A stretch of DNA of 14,564 nt, from contig JADGPO010000101.1 of assembly GCA_017882405.1 (NCBI GenBank), forward strand, positions 1-14,564. The letters are read 5' to 3'. Position 1 is the stretch's first letter, and every line of letters begins with the position of its first letter. This document shows positions 5,850 through 13,420 of the stretch, one piece after another. This DNA comes from Solirubrobacteraceae bacterium (GTDB taxonomy: Bacteria; Actinomycetota; Thermoleophilia; Solirubrobacterales; Solirubrobacteraceae). The notes under the pieces are model-generated. The model had not been told where the DNA came from. It saw only the letters and a list, made by a program, of their open reading frames with translations, and ran no database searches. Both the position numbers and the translations under genes were made by a program.

Positions 5850-6838
5850 TAGGCCACCTCCTCGATCGGGGAGGGGGCGCGCGCGTCTGCCAGCTCGTGA
5901 ACGGCGAGCAGGGCGGCTCCCAGCACTCCCGCCTGCACCCCGTGGCGGGCGACGCGGATCGTGGTCTGCGTGCCCAGACCCGGCAGCACGTAGGCGGCGG
6001 CCGTGCGCCGCGCCGGTTCCAGCAGGAGGTCGCCGGCGCGGGCGGCGCCGCCGCCGATCACCACCTCCTCGGGATCGAAGGTGTTGATCGCGTTGGCGAC
6101 CCCGATACCCACGCGCTCGCCCCACAGCTCGATCAACCGAGCGGCGTGGCGATCGCCGTCGTGAGCGGCCTCCACCGCGTCCACGCCGGTCAGCTTCTCG
6201 CCGCGGCCGCGCCGGCGCCCGAGGGGTGACTGAGGGTACTCCTCGGCGAACGTCTCCACCAGCCCGTCGAGCGCATGGCCGGAGGCCACCGCCTCCAGCG
6301 AGCCGGGCTGGGGGAACCTTCCGGCGGCGTCGGGCACCGGTCCGCTGAGATCCATGCCCACCAGCGTGTGACCGAGCTCTCCGGCGGCGCCGGTGGCACC
6401 GCGGTAGATCCGCCCGCCGAGCACCAGCCCGCCGCCCACGCCGGTGCCGATGGTGAGCATCACCAGATCGCGGGCGACCATCTTCAGCTCGTCGTCGTGA
6501 GCCTCGGCCAGCGCGGCCACGGTGGCGTCGTTGTCGACGAACACGGGCACGCCCAGCCGTTCGCCCAGCACCTCGCGCAGCGGCACGTCGACCAAGGGGA
6601 TGTTGACCGAGGAGACGACGAGGCCCTTCTCGAAGTTCACCACCGAGGGCACCCCGATCCCGACCCCGTCGAGCTCGTCGCCGCGGCACTTCTCCACGAG
6701 CGAGACGAGCTGGTCGATCAGCACGTCAGCGTTGCGGAGATCGGTCGGGGCGAGGGGCGAGCCGGCCAGCTCACGTCCGGCCAGGCGGGCGACGGCGATC
6801 TTCGTGCCACCGAGGTCGACGCCGATCACATCGCTCAT
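5849..6838 (-). CDS. ROK-family sugar kinase (probable glucokinase) lacking the zinc motif
   Basis: Phosphorylates a hexose, most likely glucose, at C6 using ATP or polyphosphate, and so feeds Zwf. The protein has 329 residues. Seen: phosphate-1 loop VDLGGTK (7-13), catalytic Asp104 in VDNDA, phosphate-2 loop GTGVGGG (131-137), sugar-binding GELGH (153-157), and a C-terminal adenosine region EEVVIGGGAA. Most ROK kinases follow the ELGH box with a zinc site of the form CxCGxxGCxE. Here residues 158-182 contain no Cys, although the closing LEAVASG is kept, so the zinc is absent. The start is ATG 6836-6838, 7 bases after pgl. The location between pgl and rpiB supports glucokinase; other hexoses or N-acyl sugars are possible. 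There is no N-terminal helix-turn-helix, so it is an enzyme rather than a ROK repressor. Confidence 0.85.
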   Translation of the reverse strand: MSDVIGVDLGGTKIAVARLAGRELAGSPLAPTDLRNADVLIDQLVSLVEKCRGDELDGVGIGVPSVVNFEKGLVVSSVNIPLVDVPLREVLGERLGVPVFVDNDATVAALAEAHDDELKMVARDLVMLTIGTGVGGGLVLGGRIYRGATGAAGELGHTLVGMDLSGPVPDAAGRFPQPGSLEAVASGHALDGLVETFAEEYPQSPLGRRRGRGEKLTGVDAVEAAHDGDRHAARLIELWGERVGIGVANAINTFDPEEVVIGGGAARAGDLLLEPARRTAAAYVLPGLGTQTTIRVARHGVQAGVLGAALLAVHELADARAPSPIEEVA

Positions 6839-6845
6839 CGGACGG

Positions 6846-7559
6846 TCAGACCCCCGCCTGAGGCCGCGCGGCGGCGGCGCGATCGATCAGCACGGTTATC
6901 AGCTTGGCGTTGGGAACGAGCAACGAGGCCGGCACCGCCGGGTCCGGATCGGCGTGCGGGCCGAACGCCTCGGCGATCGCGTCGGCCTTGGACTCCCCCG
7001 AGGCCAGGAACACGATCCGCTTGGACGAGGTCAACGCCTTGATGGTCATGGTGACGCGTGCCACGAACGGCTCCAGCCCGGCTTCCGGGACACCGACGAC
7101 CAGCCGCCGGTCCTCGTGCAGCGCCGGCTGGCGGGGGAACAGCGAGGCGGTGTGACCGTCGGGGCCGACGCCCAGCAGCACCAGGTCGAACCTCGGCCGG
7201 CCGGCCACCCGCAGCCGTTGCTCGTACTCCTCGGCCGCGGCCTCGGGGCCAAGCTCGCCTCGGATCCGCTCCACGTCGACGGTCGTCACCCCGGCGAGTG
7301 GATCGATCAGGCTCTCCTTGATCATGCGGTAGTTCGAGCGCTCGTCCTCGGGATCGACGCAGCGCTCGTCGCCGATCCAGAATCTGCTGTTGGCCAGATC
7401 CAGGCCGGTCGCCTTGACCGCGTCGACGAAGTGCTCGTAGGCCAGCTTGGGGGTGGACCCGCCCGCGAGCACGATCTCGCCCCCGCCGATCGCCGCGCTC
7501 ACCAGCAGCGCCGCGCACGCGCGCGCCGGATCCTCGACGATCTCGAAGGCCAGGCTCAT
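6846..7559 (-). CDS. pgl: 6-phosphogluconolactonase
   Basis: Hydrolyses 6-phosphoglucono-delta-lactone from Zwf to 6-phosphogluconate for Gnd. The protein has 237 residues, typical of the DevB/SOL type, and is cytosolic. Seen: GGSTPK (33-38), WIGDERCV (61-68) and GPDGHTASLFP (132-142) with the catalytic His, then a C-terminal FLASGESKADAI phosphate-binding loop. The frame is open for 60 codons upstream, but those lie antisense-like within opcA; ATG 7557-7559 starts 7 bases after the opcA stop and aligns with the family start (MSLAFEIVEDP). No strong Shine-Dalgarno is seen, suggesting coupling to opcA translation. Confidence 0.93.
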   Translation of the reverse strand: MSLAFEIVEDPARACAALLVSAAIGGGEIVLAGGSTPKLAYEHFVDAVKATGLDLANSRFWIGDERCVDPEDERSNYRMIKESLIDPLAGVTTVDVERIRGELGPEAAAEEYEQRLRVAGRPRFDLVLLGVGPDGHTASLFPRQPALHEDRRLVVGVPEAGLEPFVARVTMTIKALTSSKRIVFLASGESKADAIAEAFGPHADPDPAVPASLLVPNAKLITVLIDRAAAARPQAGV

Positions 7560-7566
7560 GCGGGAC

Positions 7567-8616
7567 TCATACGGGACACAGATCCCGCGCGGCGTCGAGC
7601 GCGGGCACGTACGTCGGGTCGCGCAGGAGCGCCTGGCGAATGCCCTCGCCGAGGATTCCGCCCTCGCCACGCGACGCTCCCAGGATCTGCCAGCGGCGCT
7701 CCTGGCCGTCGTGGGTGCGCTCGGCGGCGTCGAGGCCACCGAGGCCTCGCTGGAGCGCGAGCGAGGTTCCCTCGGCGCACGAGACCGTGACTCCGACGAG
7801 GCCCGGCGACTCCTGCTCGAGCGCGCGCAGCTCGACTGTCACCTGGTCATCGTCGCGGTCCAGCGAGGCGGTGAACATGCCGATGCCGCCGCTCAGATGC
7901 GCACGCCCCCAGTGCAACCGCGAGGCCATCCAGCCGGCCAGCAGCAGCCCGCTGGCGCTGGAGCGCTCCTGATGGCGGACCTCCAGCTCGGAGATGCGCC
8001 TCAACGCGGCCAGGCGCTCGGGCAGATCGAAGCTGGCGGCCAGTCGCTCGCGCCAGGGCGTGGTGCGCAGCCACGCCAGGTCGACCACGTAGGCGTACTC
8101 GCGCAGCTCCTCGGCGCGGTCGAACGCATCGGCCGGCTCGGGCAGATCGTCGGAATCCACCAGCATCACGTCCATCAGCCCCCGCAGCGCCCTGACCGCC
8201 TCGTCATGTCCGTGCGGCGACCACACCACGGTCGGGATCTCGCCGATCAGCACCGGATCGACGATTGTCTGCAGCCCCGCCAGGTGCTCGGGCCCGCAGT
8301 CGATCTCCACGTTCTCGTGCATGACTCCGAGTCCGTTCTTCGGCTCCTCGTAGCTGACCGTCGCGACCGCGTCGAGCGTCGTGCGACCCTCCTCTACGGC
8401 GCACAGGATGGTCCGCGAGGCGTGGTAGCGGCCGGCGCGCTCGAGCCGGTTGGCTATCTCTCCCTTCCACTCGCGGTCGACGATCACCACCAGATTGAGC
8501 ACCCGCGCCGGGGCCAGAGCTTCGTTTGCCGCGTGGCGCTGACGCAGTAGCTCGCGCAGCGCCGCCTCGATCGCATCGGGGTTGGTGTCCTGCGCGCTCC
8601 AAACGTCCTCGCTCAC
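7567..8616 (-). CDS. opcA: Glucose-6-phosphate dehydrogenase assembly protein OpcA
   Basis: OpcA supports assembly and redox-linked activation of glucose-6-phosphate dehydrogenase in cyanobacteria and actinobacteria and is not itself catalytic. The protein has 349 residues. Features that fit the family are the N-terminal helix (NPDAIEAALRELL), the Rossmann-like strand VLNLVVIVD, RYHASRTILC, a central IPTVVWSPHG and the C-terminal beta-rich part. Start GTG 8614-8616 overlaps the zwf stop by four bases (GTGA). The frame is open further upstream, but that part is out of phase with zwf and not family-like. Its position directly after zwf is the standard actinobacterial order zwf-opcA-pgl. Confidence 0.93.
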   Translation of the reverse strand: MSEDVWSAQDTNPDAIEAALRELLRQRHAANEALAPARVLNLVVIVDREWKGEIANRLERAGRYHASRTILCAVEEGRTTLDAVATVSYEEPKNGLGVMHENVEIDCGPEHLAGLQTIVDPVLIGEIPTVVWSPHGHDEAVRALRGLMDVMLVDSDDLPEPADAFDRAEELREYAYVVDLAWLRTTPWRERLAASFDLPERLAALRRISELEVRHQERSSASGLLLAGWMASRLHWGRAHLSGGIGMFTASLDRDDDQVTVELRALEQESPGLVGVTVSCAEGTSLALQRGLGGLDAAERTHDGQERRWQILGASRGEGGILGEGIRQALLRDPTYVPALDAARDLCPV

Positions 8617-10160
8617 AACCGCCGCCAGATCCGGCCACCGTCCAGCAGCCGGTTGGCCTCCTCCGGACCGGTGGATCCAGCCGGATAGGCAGGGATCTCC
8701 GATGTCGTGTCCCGCGCCCAAGCCTCCAGGATCGGATCGACGATGCCCCACAGCCCCTCGATCTCGTCGTTGCGCGTGAACAGCGTGGCATCGCCACGCA
8801 TCGCGTCGAGGATCAGGCGCTCGTAGGCCTCGGGCGATTCCGACAGGAATGAGGTGCCGTAGCGGAACTCCATGTTGACGGGACGTATCCGCATGCGCGT
8901 GCCCGGAATCTTGGCGCCGATCGAGACTGACACTCCCTCATCGGGCTGCAGCGTGAATACCACCTGATTGGCCTGGATCCCAACCGACCCGGAGCTCTGC
9001 AGCGCCAGGTGCGGGATCGGCTTGAGGATCACGGCGATCTCGGTGAGCTTGCGGGCCAGCCGCTTGCCGGTGCGCAGATAGAACGGCACACCAGCCCAGC
9101 GCCAGTTGGAGACGTGCAGGCGCAGGGCCGCGTAGGTCTCGGTTCGCGAGTCCGGGGCGACCCCCTCCTCCTGCCGGTAGCCGGGCACCTTCTGGCCGCC
9201 GACCACTCCCGGGCCGTACTGGGCCCGCACGGCCATCTGGGGGACCTCCTCGATCGAGGGCGGGACGATCGCCTCCAGGACCTTGAGCTTCTCGTCGCGC
9301 AGGCGGTCGGCGGTAAACGCCGTCGGCGGCTCCATCGTCAGCAGCGCCAGCAGCTGCAGCATGTGGTTCTGGACCAGATCGCGCAGCGCGCCCGCCCGTT
9401 CGTAGTAACCCGCCCGACCGCCGATCCCGACGTCCTCGGCGGCGGTGATCTGCACGTTGTCGACGTAGTTGCGGTTCCACACCGGCTCGAACAGCGCATT
9501 GGCGAAGCGCATCGCCATCAGGTTCTGCACCGTCTCCTTGCCGAGATAGTGATCGATGCGGAAGATCTGGTGCTCTTCGAAGACCTCCAGCAGCCGGGCG
9601 TTGAGCTCACGCGCGGACGCGAGGTCGTAGCCGAACGGCTTCTCGATCACGATCCGCGTCTGGGCATTCTCGGCGCGGTTGAGGCCCGCCGCCCCGATCT
9701 TGGAGGCGATCAGGGGGAAGTACTCCGGGGCGGTCGACAGGTAGAAGACGCGGTCGAGCCGGCGTCCCGCCTGCTCGTCGAACTCCTCCAGCGTGCGCTC
9801 AAGCTCGGAGTAGACCTGGTCGTCGTCGAACGAGCCCTGAACGTAGCGGGTGTCCTCGAGCAATCCCTGCAGGACGTTCTGATCGGGCATGCGCCGCGAG
9901 TAGCGCTCGATCGAGGCGATCACGGCGTCGCGGAAGTCCTCGTGCTCCTGGTCGCGGCGCCCGACGCCGATCATCTCAAAGCGCTCGGGGAGCTGCCCCT
10001 CGTGGGCGAGGTTGTAGAGCGCCGGCAGCAGCTTGCGGTGCGCAAGGTCGCCGGTGGCGCCGAAGATCACCAGCGAGGTCGGATGCACCGGGAGCCGCTC
10101 GAGCCCCTCGACCAGCGGGTTGTCGGTGTCGGTGAGGTTCAGCGGTGAGGCGGTGCTCAC
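8613..10160 (-). CDS. zwf: Glucose-6-phosphate 1-dehydrogenase
   Basis: The first oxidative step of the pentose phosphate pathway: glucose-6-phosphate plus NAD(P)+ to 6-phosphogluconolactone. The protein has 515 residues, full length. Seen: dinucleotide-binding loop FGATGDLAHRK (33-43), EKPFG (174-178) with the substrate-binding Lys, and the signature RIDHYLGKE (202-210). A downstream VQNHMLQ carries the general-base His region, and PFYLRTGKRL lies near residue 360. Start GTG 10158-10160 overlaps the gnd stop by four bases (GTGA). The 25 residues before the Rossmann strand are of normal length for the family. No lesions are seen. Confidence 0.97.
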   Translation of the reverse strand: MSTASPLNLTDTDNPLVEGLERLPVHPTSLVIFGATGDLAHRKLLPALYNLAHEGQLPERFEMIGVGRRDQEHEDFRDAVIASIERYSRRMPDQNVLQGLLEDTRYVQGSFDDDQVYSELERTLEEFDEQAGRRLDRVFYLSTAPEYFPLIASKIGAAGLNRAENAQTRIVIEKPFGYDLASARELNARLLEVFEEHQIFRIDHYLGKETVQNLMAMRFANALFEPVWNRNYVDNVQITAAEDVGIGGRAGYYERAGALRDLVQNHMLQLLALLTMEPPTAFTADRLRDEKLKVLEAIVPPSIEEVPQMAVRAQYGPGVVGGQKVPGYRQEEGVAPDSRTETYAALRLHVSNWRWAGVPFYLRTGKRLARKLTEIAVILKPIPHLALQSSGSVGIQANQVVFTLQPDEGVSVSIGAKIPGTRMRIRPVNMEFRYGTSFLSESPEAYERLILDAMRGDATLFTRNDEIEGLWGIVDPILEAWARDTTSEIPAYPAGSTGPEEANRLLDGGRIWRRL

Positions 10161-11068
10161 GTCTTGGGCGCCGTCTTGACCGCGTGGCCGCCGAACTGGT
10201 TGCGCAGGGCGGCCACCACCCGCGCTGAGTAGTTGCCGGCCCCCCGCGAGCTGAAGCGGGCGAACAGGGCCGCCGCCAGGGTCGGCATCGGAGTGTCGGT
10301 CGCGATCCCGGCATCCAGCGTCCAGCGTCCCTCGCCGGAGTCATCCACCCAGCCCTCCAGGGAGCTGAGATCGTTGCCGTCGGCCTCGAACGCCCTGGCG
10401 GCCAGGTCCAGCAGCCAGGAGCGGATCACCGAGCCCTGGCTCCAGAGCTTGGCGATCTTCTCGTTGTCCAGTCCGTACTCGGACTTGTGCATGACCTCGA
10501 AGCCTTCGGCGTAGGACTGCATCAGCCCGTACTCGATGCCGTTGTGGACCATCTTCACGAAGTGCCCGGCGCCCGGACCGCCCATGTGCCCCCATCCGTT
10601 CTCGGGCGCGAGCACGTCGAGGATCGGCGCCAGCCGCCGGACCGACTCGTCCTCGCCACCGACCATCATGCAGTAGCCGATCTCCAGGCCCCACACCCCG
10701 CCGCTGGTCCCCACGTCGACGAAGCGGATGTCGTGCTCGGCGCACTTGGCGTGATGGGCGATTGACTCAGTCCACTTGGAGTTCCCCCCGTCGACGATCA
10801 TGTCGCCCGGGGAGAGCAGGCCGAGCAGCGTGTCGATCGTGTCCTCGGTCGGCTGACCGGCCGGGACCATGATCCACACCGCGCGCGGCGAGGCGAGCTG
10901 ATCGACCAATGCCTCCAGAGAGTCAGCGCCCGAGGCGCCGTGCTCCTCGGCGGCCTTGACGGCGTCGGCGGAGAAGTCGAAGGCCACCACCTTGTGCTCC
11001 GAGCTCCGCCTGATGCGGGTGACCATGTTGCCACCCATCTTGCCCAGCCCGACAAAGCCGATCTGCAC
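10157..11068 (-). CDS. gnd: 6-phosphogluconate dehydrogenase (decarboxylating), short form, probably NAD-linked
   Basis: Oxidatively decarboxylates 6-phosphogluconate to ribulose-5-phosphate and CO2. The protein has 303 residues, the short YqeC-like form; the classical enzyme has about 470. Seen: FVGLGKMGGNM (5-15), DGGNSKW (93-99), VGTSGGVWGLEIG (119-131), and HFVKMVHNGIEYG (169-181) with catalytic Lys172 and Asn176. The second Rossmann strand ends AFDFS with Asp31, where NADP-dependent enzymes have Asn-Arg-Thr; an acid there usually means NAD+ preference. The start is GTG 11066-11068 with CGGAGGT upstream. It lies 42 bases after tal and overlaps zwf by four bases. Confidence 0.93.
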   Translation of the reverse strand: MQIGFVGLGKMGGNMVTRIRRSSEHKVVAFDFSADAVKAAEEHGASGADSLEALVDQLASPRAVWIMVPAGQPTEDTIDTLLGLLSPGDMIVDGGNSKWTESIAHHAKCAEHDIRFVDVGTSGGVWGLEIGYCMMVGGEDESVRRLAPILDVLAPENGWGHMGGPGAGHFVKMVHNGIEYGLMQSYAEGFEVMHKSEYGLDNEKIAKLWSQGSVIRSWLLDLAARAFEADGNDLSSLEGWVDDSGEGRWTLDAGIATDTPMPTLAAALFARFSSRGAGNYSARVVAALRNQFGGHAVKTAPKT

Positions 11069-11110
11069 GCGTTACCTCCGCGGGGTCGTATTGGCGATCA
11101 ACGGCACGCT

Positions 11111-12232
11111 TTATGACTTGCCGGCCACCCCAGCCCGCCGGCGCTCCTCGATCCCGTCGAGGAGCCGGGTCATCGCGTCCTCGAACTGCTTGACGCCGTC
11201 GACCAGCAACTCTTCGGTCACCTCGGCCAGGTCGACGCCGGCGCGCTCGATCGCCTCCAGGTCCTCGGTGGGATCGCGCCGGGCGGTCGGCCCGGACACG
11301 TGTCCGTGGTCCCCCACCGCCTTAAGCGTCGCCATCGGCATCGTGTTCACGGTGTGCGGGCCGACCAGCTCGTCGACGTACATGGTGTCGGGATAACGCT
11401 CGTTCTTGACTCCCGTGGAAGCCCATAGCGGCCGCTGCGGATGGGCGCCGCCGTGGTGCAGGCCCTCCCAGCGCGGACTGTCCAGGACGGCCTCGAACTT
11501 GCGATAGGCCAGACGCGCGTTGGCGATCGCGGCCTTGCCGAACAGCTCTTCGTGGCCGCTGGCTTCCAGGAGCTTGTCCACCGCCGTGTCCACGCGCGAG
11601 ACGAAGAAGCTGGCCACCGACGCGACATCCAGCAACTTGCCCTCGGTCTGACGGCGCTCCAACCCCTTGAGATAGGCGTCATGAACCTTCTCGTAGGCCT
11701 CCACGGAGAACAGCAACGTCACGTTGATGTTGATGCCCTCGTAGGTCGCCTTCTCGATCGCGTCGACGCCCTCGGGGGTGCCGGGGATCTTGATCATCAC
11801 GTTGGGACGGTTCACGCGGCGCCAGAACTCGCGGGCGGCCTCGATCGAGCGCTCCGTGTCGTGGGCGAGGTTGGCGGCCACCTCCAGCGAGACGAAGCCG
11901 TCCTGGTGGTGCGAGGAGTCCCACGTCAGGCGGTGCACATCGCAGGCCATCTGGACGTCCTTGACCGCGATCTCCTCGTAGATCGCCTGGGCGTCGAGGT
12001 CGGAGTCGGCCAGCTCTGACAGCTGGTCGTCGTAGTCGTCTGACTCGAGGATCGCCTTCTCGAAGATCGACGGGTTGGAGGTCATCCCCTTCAAGGAGTC
12101 CTCGTCGATCAGGCGCTGCAGCTCACCGCCCGTCACCAGCGAGCGGCGCAGCAGATCCAGCCACGGGCTGGTGCCGGCCTCCACCAGGGAGAGAAGAATG
12201 GGATTGACGTTTGTGGCTTCGGTCGTGCTCAT
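11111..12232 (-). CDS. tal: Transaldolase
   Basis: Transfers a three-carbon dihydroxyacetone unit between sugar phosphates, linking the pentose phosphate pathway with glycolysis. The protein has 373 residues, the long form usual in actinobacteria. Seen: GMTSNPSIFEKAI (49-61) with the N-terminal signature, VMIKIPGTPEG (145-155) with Schiff-base Lys148, INVTLLFS (169-176) and PLWASTGVKN (268-277). The start is ATG 12230-12232 with GGAG 8 bases upstream; the stop is TAA 11111-11113. It is the first gene of the tight block; tkt, its frequent neighbour, is not here. Confidence 0.96.
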   Translation of the reverse strand: MSTTEATNVNPILLSLVEAGTSPWLDLLRRSLVTGGELQRLIDEDSLKGMTSNPSIFEKAILESDDYDDQLSELADSDLDAQAIYEEIAVKDVQMACDVHRLTWDSSHHQDGFVSLEVAANLAHDTERSIEAAREFWRRVNRPNVMIKIPGTPEGVDAIEKATYEGININVTLLFSVEAYEKVHDAYLKGLERRQTEGKLLDVASVASFFVSRVDTAVDKLLEASGHEELFGKAAIANARLAYRKFEAVLDSPRWEGLHHGGAHPQRPLWASTGVKNERYPDTMYVDELVGPHTVNTMPMATLKAVGDHGHVSGPTARRDPTEDLEAIERAGVDLAEVTEELLVDGVKQFEDAMTRLLDGIEERRRAGVAGKS

Positions 12233-12259
12233 CGCTTTAGCTCCGATGGGTTGACATCT

Positions 12260-12286
12260 GGGGCCGCCGCGGGCTGACGTGGCCCC
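12260..12286. other. Inverted repeat in the pfk-tal gap
   Basis: GGGGCC (12260-12265) and GGCCCC (12281-12286) enclose 15 bases that can form a further small GCC/GGC hairpin. It lies about 60 bases past the phosphofructokinase stop and about 30 bases before the tal start. It could be a terminator for the former or a structure in the tal leader; no T run follows. Confidence 0.35.
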
Positions 12287-12294
12287 TGAAACTC

Positions 12295-12300
12295 AGCATA
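12295..12300 (-). promoter_or_regulatory. Possible -10 box for tal operon
   Basis: The minus strand reads TATGCT, a TANNNT match, about 62 bases upstream of the tal ATG. A start of transcription near 12288 would place the adjacent inverted repeat at the very 5' end of the leader. No convincing -35 is seen, so the call is weak. Confidence 0.28.
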
Positions 12301-12347
12301 GACAGATGCTGCGCCGCAAATGCTTGGTTTCCCGTGAACCGCCGTCC

Positions 12348-13376
12348 TCACCCGAAGAGCACGCCGTAGCGCTCATACTCCTCCACCGGGACCCGCCGAA
12401 CCTCGGCTACCGCGTCGGCCAGCTGCACCAGCTCGATCTCGGTGGACTGCAGCGCGGTCATCATCCCCCAGTGGCCTGCGTGGGCGGCGTCGATCGCCGC
12501 CAGTCCCAGACGCGTGGCCAGCACGCGATCGAACGCCGTTGGCGTGCCGCCGCGCTGCACGTGGCCGAGGACCGTCGCCCGCGTCTCAAAGCCGGTGCGG
12601 GCCTCGATCTCCCTCTCCAGCGCCTGGCCGATGCCACCCAGCCGGGGATGGCCGAACTCGTCCAGCTCGCCCGTGGCGACCCTCATCGTCCCCTCCTTGG
12701 GCATCGCCCCCTCGGCGGCCACCACGATCGAGAAGTACCGACCCCGGCCGTGGCGGCGGCCGATCAACCGGCACACCTCATCGATGTCGAACGGGATCTC
12801 GGGGATCAGGATCACGTCGGCGCCGCCGGCGATGCCCGAGTGCAGCGCGATCCACCCCGCGTTGCGGCCCATCACCTCCACCACCAGGATCCGGTGGTGG
12901 CTCTCGGCGGTGGTGTGCAGGCGGTCGATGGCCTCGGTGGCGACCTGCAACGCGGTGTCGAAGCCGAAGGTCTGATCGGTGGACCCGAGGTCGTTGTCGA
13001 TCGTCTTGGGGACGCCGATCACGTTGATTCCCGCCTCGCTCAGCCGGTTGGCGGCGCCCAGGGTGTCCTCGCCGCCGATGGCGATGAGACCGTCGAGGTG
13101 GTGGCGCTCGAGGGTCTCGGCCACGAGCTCGACGCCGCCCTCGCGCTTGAGCGGATTGGTCCGAGAGCTGCCGAGGATCGTCCCTCCGCGAGGCAGGATC
13201 CCGCGCGTGGACTCGATCGTGAGCTCCTCCTGGACGTCCTCCAGCACGCCGCGCCAGCCGTCGCGGAACCCGACCAGCTGGTCACCGAACTCATCGATCC
13301 CCTTGCGCACGGCCGCGCGGATGACGGCGTTGAGCCCTGGACAATCACCCCCGCCGGTGAGCATGCCGATACGCAC
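12348..13376 (-). CDS. 6-phosphofructokinase, probably pyrophosphate-dependent
   Basis: Phosphorylates fructose-6-phosphate to fructose-1,6-bisphosphate, reversibly if PPi is the donor. The protein has 342 residues. Seen: GGGDCPGLN (8-16), IGGEDT at 100-105, VPKTIDNDL at 122-130 with catalytic Asp127, and MGRNAGW (169-175). Numbering matches E. coli PfkA. There, Gly104 and Gly124 favour ATP; here the residues are Asp104 and Lys124, the pair found in PPi-dependent enzymes such as that of Amycolatopsis methanolica. GTG 13374-13376 was preferred over ATG 13395-13397: it aligns with the family start and follows a -10-like box by 8 bases, while the ATG lies inside a palindrome. It lies 115 bases upstream of tal on the same strand. 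ATP use cannot be ruled out from sequence. Confidence 0.9.
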   Translation of the reverse strand: MRIGMLTGGGDCPGLNAVIRAAVRKGIDEFGDQLVGFRDGWRGVLEDVQEELTIESTRGILPRGGTILGSSRTNPLKREGGVELVAETLERHHLDGLIAIGGEDTLGAANRLSEAGINVIGVPKTIDNDLGSTDQTFGFDTALQVATEAIDRLHTTAESHHRILVVEVMGRNAGWIALHSGIAGGADVILIPEIPFDIDEVCRLIGRRHGRGRYFSIVVAAEGAMPKEGTMRVATGELDEFGHPRLGGIGQALEREIEARTGFETRATVLGHVQRGGTPTAFDRVLATRLGLAAIDAAHAGHWGMMTALQSTEIELVQLADAVAEVRRVPVEEYERYGVLFG

Positions 13377-13384
13377 AGCTTCAA

Positions 13385-13390
13385 ATCCTA
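13385..13390 (-). promoter_or_regulatory. -10-like box of the phosphofructokinase gene
   Basis: The minus strand reads TAGGAT, matching TANNNT, with 8 bases between it and the GTG start. Transcription would begin at or next to the start codon, giving a leaderless message. No clear -35 is seen. Confidence 0.45.
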
Positions 13391-13402
13391 CGCACATGTG
13401 CG
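13391..13402. repeat. 12-bp perfect palindrome between divergent genes, candidate operator
   Basis: CGCACATGTGCG is its own reverse complement. It directly abuts the -10-like box of the minus-strand phosphofructokinase gene and is 4 bases from that of the plus-strand hydrolase gene, so a bound dimeric protein would cover the spacer region of both promoters. The outer sequences AAATCCTA (13383-13390) and TAGGGTTT (13407-13414) extend the symmetry with one mismatch. Confidence 0.5.
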
Positions 13403-13406
13403 CCGC

Positions 13407-13412
13407 TAGGGT
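13407..13412 (+). promoter_or_regulatory. -10-like box of the alpha/beta hydrolase gene
   Basis: TAGGGT fits TANNNT and stands 8 bases before the ATG at 13421, the same spacing as on the other strand. No Shine-Dalgarno precedes this ATG, consistent with a leaderless transcript. Confidence 0.45.
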
Positions 13413-13420
13413 TTCGTGCG

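Noticed and set aside
5379..6689. Upstream extension of the rpiB frame through the ROK kinase gene
   Set aside because: The frame is open to 6689, but family-like RpiB sequence starts at the GTG 5847-5849, which has a good ribosome site; the upstream part is Arg-rich shadow sequence.
9009..10148. Long plus-strand open frame opposite zwf
   Set aside because: High GC makes antisense frames open; zwf on the other strand is full length with all signature motifs.
12251..12256. TTGACA on the plus strand in the pfk-tal gap
   Set aside because: It would drive transcription into the antisense of pfk and has no -10 at a fitting distance; likely chance.
13377..13397. Upstream ATG (13395-13397) as the phosphofructokinase start
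   Set aside because: It would add seven residues not typical of the family, lacks a ribosome site and lies within the palindrome; GTG 13374-13376 fits better.
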